Assembly: GCA_020845575.1 (NCBI GenBank)
Contig: JADLFL010000052.1
Span: 1-64,000 of the forward strand
Source: Acidobacteriota bacterium
GTDB lineage: Bacteria > Acidobacteriota > Vicinamibacteria > Vicinamibacterales > Vicinamibacteraceae
Direction: 5' to 3'
DNA: 64,000 nt
Below, piece by piece: positions 36,825 to 43,365 of this stretch (its first letter is position 1; the number at the start of each line of letters is the position of its first letter). Both the position numbers and the translations under genes were made by a program. The notes under the pieces are model-generated. The model was not told where the DNA came from and did not search any database. It worked only from the letters and a program-made list of their open reading frames with translations.

Positions 36825-36830
36825 ATTATT
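36825..36830 (-). promoter_or_regulatory. -10-like AATAAT before the beta-oxidation operon
   Basis: AATAAT on the minus strand ends 8 bases before GTG 36816, with no Shine-Dalgarno between; a leaderless start for the six-gene operon. Confidence 0.4.
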
Positions 36831-36854
36831 CATCAGGAGCGCAGGAAACAAGGA

Positions 36855-36887
36855 CCGGCAACCGGCAATGGGCAACCGGCAACCGGT
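36855..36887. repeat. Heptamer repeat, left arm of a perfect 33-base inverted pair
   Basis: Units CCGGCAA, CCGGCAA, TGGGCAA, CCGGCAA, CCGGT. The 33 bases are the exact reverse complement of 41131-41163. It sits between the divergent starts of the beta-oxidation operon and the AmiE/NamZ-like gene. Confidence 0.85.
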
Positions 36888-36929
36888 TGGAGCAGTGGGA
36901 GGCCACGCCTCACCGGCGGTGTTCGGGTA

Positions 36930-36935
36930 GATAAT
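36930..36935 (+). promoter_or_regulatory. -10-like GATAAT, leaderless start of AmiE/NamZ-like gene
   Basis: GATAAT ends 8 bases before the ATG at 36944, with no Shine-Dalgarno. Together with 36825-36830 it makes a divergent leaderless pair around the heptamer repeat. Confidence 0.45.
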
Positions 36936-36943
36936 GCCGAGTC

Positions 36944-39376
36944 ATGTCGCGACCGTTCACCTTGTATGTTGCCTGCCTGCTGATCGGCGTTCTTGCGCAT
37001 GCGCCTGCCGTCAGCGCCCAGACGCCGGCGCGGCGCGCACGCCCCGCGTCGGCGTCGAGCCGGTTCGACCTGCCGCGGCTCGCCCGCATCCCGGCGCTCG
37101 TCGAAGAGGCCGTCGCACGCAAGGAACTGCCCGGCGCCGTGGTAGCCGTGGGCACGGAGACGGGGATCGCCTGGCAGGCGTCGATCGGCCAGCGCTCGCT
37201 GCAGCCGGCGCCGGAGAAGATGACGGCCGACACCATCTTCGATGCCGCGTCGCTCACCAAGGTCGTCGCCACGACAACGGCCATCATGATGCTGGTCGAG
37301 CAGGGAAGGCTTCGACTTACCGATCGGGTGGCGCTGCACATCCCGGGCTTCGAGCGCTACGGCAAGCGCGATATCACGATCCGTCACCTGATGACGCACA
37401 CGTCCGGACTCAGGCCAGACCTCGAGTTCAACCCGGAATGGAACGGCTACGACACCGCCATCTCGAAAGCCACGGACGAAGTGCCCGTGGCAGGCCTCGA
37501 CGTGCGCGTCATCTATTCGGACATCAACTATTTCCTCCTCGGCCACATCGTCCGCGTGGTGTCCGGTGAGCCGCTCGACGAGTTCACGCGCAAGCGCATC
37601 TTCATCCCGCTCGGGATGAAGGACACGATGTTCAAGCCGCCCGCGTCGCTCGCACGCCGCATCGCGCCGACGGAGAAGTGCCTGCCGATCTCGTATCCGT
37701 GCGGCCAGGACGGCGGCACGTGGCTGCGTGGCGTGGTCCACGACCCGACGGCGCGGCGCATGGACAACGTGGCGGGTCATGCAGGACTGTTCACCACGGC
37801 CGCCGATCTCGCGCGGTTCGCGCGCATGCTGCTCAACGGCGGCCAGCTCGAAGGCGTGCGCATCATGTCGCCGCTGACTGTTGCGCGCATGACGTCGCCG
37901 TCGACGCCCCCGGGACAGCGCAACGTGCGCGGGCTCGGCTGGGACATCAACTCCAGTTTCTCGGCCAACAAAGGTGACCTGACGCCGACGCTGTCGTTCG
38001 GCCACACGGGCTTCACCGGCACGTCGCTGTGGATCGACCCCGGTACGCGGACGTTCGTCGTGTTCCTGTCCAATCGCGTGCATCCCGACGGCAAGGGCGA
38101 CGTCACGGCCCTGCGCGCGAAGGTCGCCAACATCGCTGGCGGTGCGATTCGTGTCGCGCCGACGCCCGTGGTGAGCACGCACGGTTTCTCGCAGACACCC
38201 GCGTCGGGAGTGATTCCGGCGCGACCCGCGATGCGAACCATGACGGGCATCGACGTGCTGCAGGCCGAGTCGTTCGCGCGGATCGCCGGCAGGAAGATCG
38301 GCCTGCTCACCAATCACACCGGCCGCACGCGCGGCGGGCAGTCCACCATCGATGCGTTCGCGGCCGCGAAGAACCTCACGCTCGTGGCGCTCTTCAGTCC
38401 CGAACACGGCATCCGCGGCATCCTCGACGAGGAAGTGCCGTCATCTGTCGACGAGAAGACGGGGCTCGCGATCCACTCCCTCTACGGCAAGACGCGCCGC
38501 GTCACGCCCGAGACGATGAAGGGCATCGACACGATGGTGGTGGACCTGCAGGACATCGGCAGCCGCTTCTACACGTACATGTCCGCGCTCGGCTACCTTC
38601 TCGAGGATGCGGCGGCGCAGAACTTCGAAGTGGTCGTCCTCGACCGTCCGAACCCGGTCAACGGCTGGCAGGTCGAGGGACCGAAGCCGGACCCGAGTCC
38701 CGCGGGCGAACAGCGGCCGTACATCGCCTACTGGCCGACGATGCCGGTACGGCACGGGATGACACTGGGCGAACTGGCGAGGCTGTTCAACGAAGAGGGG
38801 AAGATTGGCGCAACGCTCACGGTGGTGCCGCTGCAGCACTGGTCGCGCGAGTCGTGGTGGGACGAGACGGCGCTTATGTGGGTGAATCCGTCGCCGAACA
38901 TGCGCAACGTGACGCAGGCCACGCTGTATCCGGGCATCGGCGCCGTAGAGTACGCGAACCTCTCGGTGGGGCGCGGCACTGACGCGCCGTTCGAGCGGAT
39001 CGGCGCGCCGTGGATCGATGGCCTGCTGCTCGCCGAGGCGCTCAACGCACGGAACCTGCCCGGCATCCGCTTCTACCCGATCACCTTCACGCCCAACGCG
39101 AGCGTGTACAAGGACGAGGAGTGCCAGGGCGTGTACTTCATCGTCACCGATCGCACGGCGCTGCGTCCGGTGCGCGTGGGGCTGGAGATCGTGAGCGCGC
39201 TTGGCCGCCTGTTTCCCGGCAAGCTCGATCTGAAGCGCACGGCCATCCTGTATGGATCGGCCGATCAACTCGCGCGCGCGCTCACGGGCGAAGATCCGGC
39301 ACTCCTCGCAGAACAGTGGTCCACCGACGAAGTCGCCTGGCACACGCTGCGCGCGAAATACCTGATGTACAAGTAG
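36944..39376 (+). CDS. Fused serine beta-lactamase-fold (AmiE-like) and NamZ-like (DUF1343) exported enzyme
   Basis: 810 residues with a signal peptide ending near VSAQ (26). Residues about 45-400 are a class C beta-lactamase/AmiE-type domain: S-x-x-K as SLTK at 103-106, Y-S-D near 190, and HTG in SFGHTGFTG. Residues about 430-810 are DUF1343: GRKIGLLTNHTGR, LFSPEHGIRG, VDLQDIGSRFYTYMSALGY and LDRPNPVNG. DUF1343 includes NamZ, an exo-N-acetylmuramidase (GH171), which in Bacillus subtilis is encoded beside the amidase AmiE. The fusion would strip peptide and MurNAc from wall fragments. The beta-lactamase domain might instead be an esterase or peptidase. Confidence 0.9.
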   Translation: MSRPFTLYVACLLIGVLAHAPAVSAQTPARRARPASASSRFDLPRLARIPALVEEAVARKELPGAVVAVGTETGIAWQASIGQRSLQPAPEKMTADTIFDAASLTKVVATTTAIMMLVEQGRLRLTDRVALHIPGFERYGKRDITIRHLMTHTSGLRPDLEFNPEWNGYDTAISKATDEVPVAGLDVRVIYSDINYFLLGHIVRVVSGEPLDEFTRKRIFIPLGMKDTMFKPPASLARRIAPTEKCLPISYPCGQDGGTWLRGVVHDPTARRMDNVAGHAGLFTTAADLARFARMLLNGGQLEGVRIMSPLTVARMTSPSTPPGQRNVRGLGWDINSSFSANKGDLTPTLSFGHTGFTGTSLWIDPGTRTFVVFLSNRVHPDGKGDVTALRAKVANIAGGAIRVAPTPVVSTHGFSQTPASGVIPARPAMRTMTGIDVLQAESFARIAGRKIGLLTNHTGRTRGGQSTIDAFAAAKNLTLVALFSPEHGIRGILDEEVPSSVDEKTGLAIHSLYGKTRRVTPETMKGIDTMVVDLQDIGSRFYTYMSALGYLLEDAAAQNFEVVVLDRPNPVNGWQVEGPKPDPSPAGEQRPYIAYWPTMPVRHGMTLGELARLFNEEGKIGATLTVVPLQHWSRESWWDETALMWVNPSPNMRNVTQATLYPGIGAVEYANLSVGRGTDAPFERIGAPWIDGLLLAEALNARNLPGIRFYPITFTPNASVYKDEECQGVYFIVTDRTALRPVRVGLEIVSALGRLFPGKLDLKRTAILYGSADQLARALTGEDPALLAEQWSTDEVAWHTLRAKYLMYK

Positions 39377-39378
39377 GG

Positions 39379-39416
39379 GCCCGCCTTCGCGCTGGCGCGC
39401 TACGGCGCGGCAGGCC
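39379..39416. repeat. 38-base dispersed element, copy 2
   Basis: Starts 2 bases after the NamZ-like stop. Its reverse complement matches 21654-21691 in 37 of 38 bases. Confidence 0.7.
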
Positions 39417-39417
39417 A

Positions 39418-39442
39418 CCGGGCACCGATCGCCGGGCACCGG
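39418..39442. repeat. Heptamer repeat, CCGGGCA type
   Basis: Units CCGGGCA, CCGATCG, CCGGGCA, CCGG in strict 7-base phase. The same pattern is at 42411-42435. The last unit provides the left arm of the terminator at 39435. Confidence 0.65.
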
Positions 39443-39458
39443 AACGTGGTGCCTTTTT
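39435..39458 (+). terminator. Rho-independent terminator of the AmiE/NamZ-like gene
   Basis: GGCACC (39435-39440), loop of 7, GGTGCC (39448-39453), then TTTTT. The best classical terminator in the window. Confidence 0.75.
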
Positions 39459-39459
39459 C

Positions 39460-39487
39460 GTCATTCGGCATTCGTCATTCGGCATTC
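39460..39487. repeat. Heptamer repeat, GTCATTC/GGCATTC type (4 units)
   Basis: GTCATTC, GGCATTC, GTCATTC, GGCATTC. It is the complement of the GAATGAC repeat at 27184. On the minus strand it supplies the last codons and the TGA stop of the esterase gene. Confidence 0.75.
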
Positions 39488-41103
39488 ACCCCGATCACCC
39501 CCCGCAGCCAGGCGGCGACCTCCCGCTCCCAGATGCGCCAGCGAGGCTGGTCGTGCCAGGCTTCCATGCCGTGCGGGGCGCCATCGATTTCGACGGCCGT
39601 GACGCGGGCGCCGGCGGATCGCACCGTGGCGACGTACGCGCGCTGCTGATCGATCAGGCGATCCGACGTGCCGGCGACGAGCAGGAGCGGTGGCATCTCC
39701 TTCGCAGCGTGACGCACGGGCGAGAACGCGCGCAGCGTCTCGCGTGCGGGGTCGTCGAGCGAGGTCAGGCCGAACAGCCGGCGCGCCAGGGAGCGCGGGT
39801 TGGCCGGATCGCCCGCCATCGCCTCGATGTCGTACACCCCGTAGAAGGACACCACGCCGGCGAGTGAGCGCTCCGTTGCGGCGAGATGCGTCACGATCTG
39901 TCCACTGGCGGATTCGCCGACGAGGATCAGCTTCGACGGATCGATCCGCAGCGGACGGCCGTGTTCGCGCAGCCACGCCAGCGCCGTCGCGACGTCAGTC
40001 ATCTGTTCGCGATTGGTGACCCGTGGCGTGAGCCTGTAGTCGATCGACACCCACGCGATGTCGAGCGACGAGGCCAGCTGCACCATCGGTGTTGCGTACG
40101 TGACGCGGTCGCCGGCTTCCCATCCGCCGCCATGCACGATCACGACGGCTGCGTGCGGTGTCTCTCCGGCCGGGACCCACGCATCGAGCGTGAGCCCGTT
40201 CACGGCGTCGAACACGACGCGCTTGTGCAGGCCGCCTGCGGGCGACGGATGTGCGGCTTCGGGGACCGCGCCGATGCGCGCGTCCAGTGCGCGCAGCATC
40301 GCCGCCTTGTAGCCCCACTGCGACGGCCACCAGTTCTCCACGCGATGGCTCGCCCCGGCGACCTCCACGACGTCGCATGCAGCAGTAGCGCCCGTGCACG
40401 CTGCGCGCGCCCGGGCGAGCGGCACGTCACTGTCACTGCCACCGTGCACGATGTATGTCGGGACGACGGGGGGAACGACGTTGTCGAAGCGCCCTCCGGC
40501 AATCACGACAGCCGCGGGTGCCTGAGGCGCGCCGCCGAATCGTCCGAGCCGCAGCCGGTGCAGCGTGTCCGCGAGATGCAACGCGACGGGCGCCGCGCTG
40601 TCTTCGGCAACCAGCACCGTCCTCCTGGCATCCACGTGCAGCGCTGTCGCGTGACACATCGTCAGCATCGCCAGCGCGCGCTGCACATCGTCGGCCGCGG
40701 TGCTCACGACGCCGAAACGATAGTCGGCGGTGGCCACGACGTACCCGGCGTCGCCGAACGTCTCGATCAACTGGCCGACGTACGACGAGCGCTGACCGAC
40801 GGTGCCCGCGCCGCCGCGCAGCACGAGTGCGAGCGGCCGGGCGGGCCGGGCAAGCCCGGCCTCTACACCCATCTCGTCGGAGGGGCCGGGCTTGCCAGGC
40901 CCGTCGGCGTGGGGATACACGTCGAGCCGCAGCGGTTCACGCGACGTGCCGCCGTAGCGCACGTTCATCAACCCGCCAGGCAGCAATGCCGCGCCCTGGC
41001 TGCCGTCGGGCGTGAGCGGCAGGCAGTCCTCGCCCCGCACCTGTGTCTGACAGGCCGAACCTGTGAGCGCACACATCAGCGGTAACAAGACCAGCAGTCG
41101 CAA
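39475..41103 (-). CDS. Tandem alpha/beta hydrolase lipoprotein (esterase), first module degenerate
   Basis: 542 residues from TTG 41103, chosen because GGAG precedes it and it yields MRLLVLLPLMCALTGSAC, a lipoprotein-like signal; ATG 41169 would translate the heptamer repeat. Module 2 (about 255-542) is an HSL-type esterase: VHGGGWEAGD, nucleophile GESASGQ, Asp in AGTSDRLID, His in DGAPHGME. Module 1 (about 30-240) has the same layout (RGGAGTVGQ, VAEDSAAPV) but lacks the G-x-S-x-G elbow, so it is probably inactive. An in-frame palindromic insert lies in module 1. The stop falls in a heptamer repeat. Confidence 0.85.
   Translation of the reverse strand: MRLLVLLPLMCALTGSACQTQVRGEDCLPLTPDGSQGAALLPGGLMNVRYGGTSREPLRLDVYPHADGPGKPGPSDEMGVEAGLARPARPLALVLRGGAGTVGQRSSYVGQLIETFGDAGYVVATADYRFGVVSTAADDVQRALAMLTMCHATALHVDARRTVLVAEDSAAPVALHLADTLHRLRLGRFGGAPQAPAAVVIAGGRFDNVVPPVVPTYIVHGGSDSDVPLARARAACTGATAACDVVEVAGASHRVENWWPSQWGYKAAMLRALDARIGAVPEAAHPSPAGGLHKRVVFDAVNGLTLDAWVPAGETPHAAVVIVHGGGWEAGDRVTYATPMVQLASSLDIAWVSIDYRLTPRVTNREQMTDVATALAWLREHGRPLRIDPSKLILVGESASGQIVTHLAATERSLAGVVSFYGVYDIEAMAGDPANPRSLARRLFGLTSLDDPARETLRAFSPVRHAAKEMPPLLLVAGTSDRLIDQQRAYVATVRSAGARVTAVEIDGAPHGMEAWHDQPRWRIWEREVAAWLRGVIGVNAE
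40844..40902. repeat. Paired palindromes inserted in frame in the esterase gene
   Basis: GGCCGGGC-AA-GCCCGGCC (40844-40861, perfect) and a second 20-base palindrome with one mismatch (40883-40902), 21 bases apart. Translated it gives a Gly/Pro/Lys-rich stretch (DGPGKPGPSDEMGVEAGLAR) between two beta-strands, looking like inserted repeat DNA that keeps the frame. Confidence 0.6.
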
Positions 41104-41130
41104 CGCCGCTCCATCGAATGCCGAAGGCGG

Positions 41131-41163
41131 ACCGGTTGCCGGTTGCCCATTGCCGGTTGCCGG
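41131..41163. repeat. Heptamer repeat, right arm of the perfect 33-base inverted pair
   Basis: Units (A)CCGGTTG, CCGGTTG, CCCATTG, CCGGTTG, CCGG. Exact reverse complement of 36855-36887. Lies between the SDR stop and the esterase start. Confidence 0.85.
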
Positions 41164-41168
41164 ACTCA

Positions 41169-41909
41169 TCACCTCACGTGCCTGCCGCCGTCGACGCGGA
41201 CCGTTTCTCCAGTGACGAATGCCGTCGTGACGAGGAACAGGACGGCGCGCGCGACTTCCATCTCGCCGCCCCATCGCTGGAGCGGTGTGGCGGCGGCGAC
41301 GATGTCGATTTCCTCCGCGTCCATGTCCGGCGGCGCGACGATGGGGCCGGGGGCGATGGCGTTGACGAGGATGCCGGCCGGCGCGAGTTCGAGCGCCAGC
41401 GCTTCGGTGAGTGCCTTCACGCCCGCCTTCGCGACGTAGTACGCCACATAGCCCGTGTACGCGGGACGTCCGCTCGCGGGCAGCCAGTCGGTGAAGTGGA
41501 CGACGTGCGCGGGCCGCTGGCGGCCAAGCAGCGGCAGCATCGCGTGCGTGACGTAGAAGGCCGACGACAGGTTCGCGTCGATGTCGGCCCGCCACGCCGC
41601 CTCGTCGATCGATTCGAGTTGTCTGGAGACGTACGTCGACGCCATGTTGACGAGGATGTCGAGCGCGCCCATCTCCGACGCAATCACGTCGGCGAGCCGC
41701 GCGCAGTCGTCGGGGCGACTCACGTCAGCCTGCACCACCAGCGCCCGCGCCCCGAGCGCTCGCACGCGCGACGCCGTCGCTTCCGCTTCCTGCCGTGACG
41801 AGCGGTACGACAGCACGACGTCGGCACCCGCACGGGCGAGCTCCTCGGCCACCACCTGACCGATACGTCGCCCTCCGGTGACGAGCGCCACTCTGTTTGT
41901 CAGCGACAC
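41169..41909 (-). CDS. Short-chain dehydrogenase/reductase, pteridine-reductase-like
   Basis: 246 residues from GTG 41909. The NADPH motif is VTGGRRIGQ; an Arg after the glycines and RSS at the end of beta2 indicate NADP(H). Then DILVNMASTY (N-x-A-S), the catalytic Tyr-Lys pair in GYVAYYVAKAG near residue 158, and PGPIVAPP. The usual catalytic Ser is replaced by Thr or Asp (HFTDWLP). The TGGxRRIG and NxAS-x-Y forms recall FolM/pteridine reductases, so a dihydropteridine or folate substrate is possible; this is not certain. Confidence 0.87.
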   Translation of the reverse strand: MSLTNRVALVTGGRRIGQVVAEELARAGADVVLSYRSSRQEAEATASRVRALGARALVVQADVSRPDDCARLADVIASEMGALDILVNMASTYVSRQLESIDEAAWRADIDANLSSAFYVTHAMLPLLGRQRPAHVVHFTDWLPASGRPAYTGYVAYYVAKAGVKALTEALALELAPAGILVNAIAPGPIVAPPDMDAEEIDIVAAATPLQRWGGEMEVARAVLFLVTTAFVTGETVRVDGGRHVR

Positions 41910-41950
41910 CGCGAGGTCTCCATTCGCACGTCGGTTCTCCGCCGGATTCC

Positions 41951-41969
41951 AGCACCCACAATGGATGCT
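41951..41969. repeat. Decayed copy of the GGGCACCC-type palindrome
   Basis: AGCACCC-ACAAT-GGATGCT, one mismatch in a 7-bp stem; the loop and flanks resemble the element at 50640-50664. It lies in the gap between DUF420 and SDR. Confidence 0.3.
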
Positions 41970-41970
41970 C

Positions 41971-42384
41971 CTACATCCTGTACAGCATCAGGTAGACCAC
42001 CACGCCTGTCACCGAGACGTACATCCACAACGGCCATGTGATGCGTGCGATGCGCCTGTGGGCGTCGAACCTGCGCGAGAGCGCCCGCGAGACGGTGACG
42101 AGCACCAGCGGCACGATCGCCGTGGCGAGTATCACGTGAGAGATCAAGACCGAGAAGTAGACGACGCGAATCGGTCCCGTCCCGGTGAACGGTCGCGATC
42201 CCGCGTTGGCGTGGTAGATGACGTAGCTGACGAGAAAGAGCGCGGACATCGTCAGCGCGCCCACCATGCACGCGCGGTGCGCGTTCACCTGCTTGCGCTT
42301 CACGAAGACATAGCCGGCGAGCAGGAAGCACGTCGCCAGCGTATTGAGCGTTGCGTTCAGCGCAGGCAGATCGGAAACAGCCAC
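41971..42384 (-). CDS. DUF420 membrane protein (CtaM-like, cytochrome oxidase assembly)
   Basis: 137 residues from GTG 42384 with four predicted membrane helices (about 10-27, 40-57, 76-95, 113-133). DUF420 features are the conserved His residues in KQVNAHRACM and ISHVILA and the ending WPLWMYVSVTGVVVYLML. Family members such as CtaM/YozB help assemble or mature haem-copper oxidases. The location just after ctaB supports this, though the oxidase subunits are not in the window. A CCGGGCA heptamer repeat lies between the two genes. Confidence 0.85.
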   Translation of the reverse strand: MAVSDLPALNATLNTLATCFLLAGYVFVKRKQVNAHRACMVGALTMSALFLVSYVIYHANAGSRPFTGTGPIRVVYFSVLISHVILATAIVPLVLVTVSRALSRRFDAHRRIARITWPLWMYVSVTGVVVYLMLYRM

Positions 42385-42410
42385 GTCAGATCATGTATCA
42401 CGGCCTGCGG

Positions 42411-42435
42411 CCGGGCACCGGTAGCCGGGCACCGG
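42411..42435. repeat. Heptamer repeat, CCGGGCA type
   Basis: CCGGGCA, CCGGTAG, CCGGGCA, CCGG in 7-base phase, in the 86-base gap between ctaB and the DUF420 gene. Same family as 39418-39442. Confidence 0.65.
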
Positions 42436-42470
42436 ATGGAGCGCGAGCTGTAGGCCCTGTGCCGCCTGCG

Positions 42471-43361
42471 TCACGGCACCCGCGTGGCGATCATGAAGAT
42501 CCAGATCAGAGGCAGATAGATCAGCGAGCCGAGGAACAGGCGTCGCGCGGTGGTGCGGTGGAGGTCGCGGGCGAACCGCGCGGCGAGCCACAGGAACGCC
42601 ACGCCCAATACCAGTGCGACGGCGAAATACAGGGGGCCGGCCAGCCCGGTGAGCGCCGGCGCGAGGCTCACGGGAATCAGCGCCGCCGTGTACATCACCG
42701 TCTGCCGCGCCGTACTGCGACCCGTGGGCTCGACCACAGGCAGCACGGGGAAGCCCGCGCGTTCGTATTCCTCGCGCAACAGCCACGCCAGCGAGAGGAA
42801 GTGCGGCATCTGCCACAGGAACAGGATCGCGAAGAGCAGCCACGCCTCCCGGCTCACGGTGCCCGTCGCGGCGGCCCAGCCGATCACCGGCGGCAGCGCG
42901 CCTGGAATCGCGCCGACGACGGTGGCCAGCGAAGAGCGGCGCTTCATCGGCGTGTACCACACGACGTAGGAGACGAGGGTGGCGTAGGCGACGACGGCGC
43001 TCAGCAGGTTGACGCCGAACGCGAGTTGCGCGAGGCCGATCGTGCACAGCACCATGCCGAACACGAACGCGCGCCACGGTGTCACGCGGCCATCGGGGAG
43101 TGGACGAAGCCGCGTACGCGCCATCAGGGCGTCCACGTCGGGTTCGTACAACTGGTTGAAGACGCCCGACCCCCCGGCGACCAGTGCCGTACCGACCACT
43201 GTGTGGAACAGCACGGCGGGACTCACATGGCCGGCGACGCCGAGCCAGTAGCCCACGCCCGTCGAGAAGACGACGAGCAGGTTCAGCCGCGGCTTGGTGA
43301 GCTGGAGGTAGTCGGCGAACCGACTCGAGACGACGGGGTAGGCGATCGCTTCAGGTTGCAT
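42471..43361 (-). CDS. ctaB: Protohaem IX farnesyltransferase (haem O synthase)
   Basis: 296 residues from ATG 43361 (MQPEAIAYPVV). A UbiA-fold prenyltransferase with about nine membrane helices. The Asp-rich motif is NQLYEPDVDALMARTRLRPL near residue 67 (split: NQLYEPDVDALM, ARTRLRPL); YTPMKRRSS near 130 and LWQMPHFLSLAWLLREEYE near 182 are typical for CtaB/COX10. It adds farnesyl to haem B to make haem O for a terminal oxidase. The gene begins 4 bases after the M23 peptidase stop and precedes the DUF420 assembly factor. Confidence 0.95.
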   Translation of the reverse strand: MQPEAIAYPVVSSRFADYLQLTKPRLNLLVVFSTGVGYWLGVAGHVSPAVLFHTVVGTALVAGGSGVFNQLYEPDVDALMARTRLRPLPDGRVTPWRAFVFGMVLCTIGLAQLAFGVNLLSAVVAYATLVSYVVWYTPMKRRSSLATVVGAIPGALPPVIGWAAATGTVSREAWLLFAILFLWQMPHFLSLAWLLREEYERAGFPVLPVVEPTGRSTARQTVMYTAALIPVSLAPALTGLAGPLYFAVALVLGVAFLWLAARFARDLHRTTARRLFLGSLIYLPLIWIFMIATRVP

Positions 43362-43365
43362 CGCT

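Noticed and set aside
36855-36889. CRISPR array
   Set aside because: Repeats are 7 bases with no spacers and no cas genes are near.
36855-41163. Composite transposon reading of the 33-base inverted repeats
   Set aside because: No transposase or target-site duplication is present between or beside the arms, and the same heptamer units occur singly elsewhere.
41104-41169. ATG 41169 as start of the esterase lipoprotein
   Set aside because: It would translate the heptamer repeat ahead of the signal peptide; TTG 41103 has GGAG and a proper lipoprotein leader.
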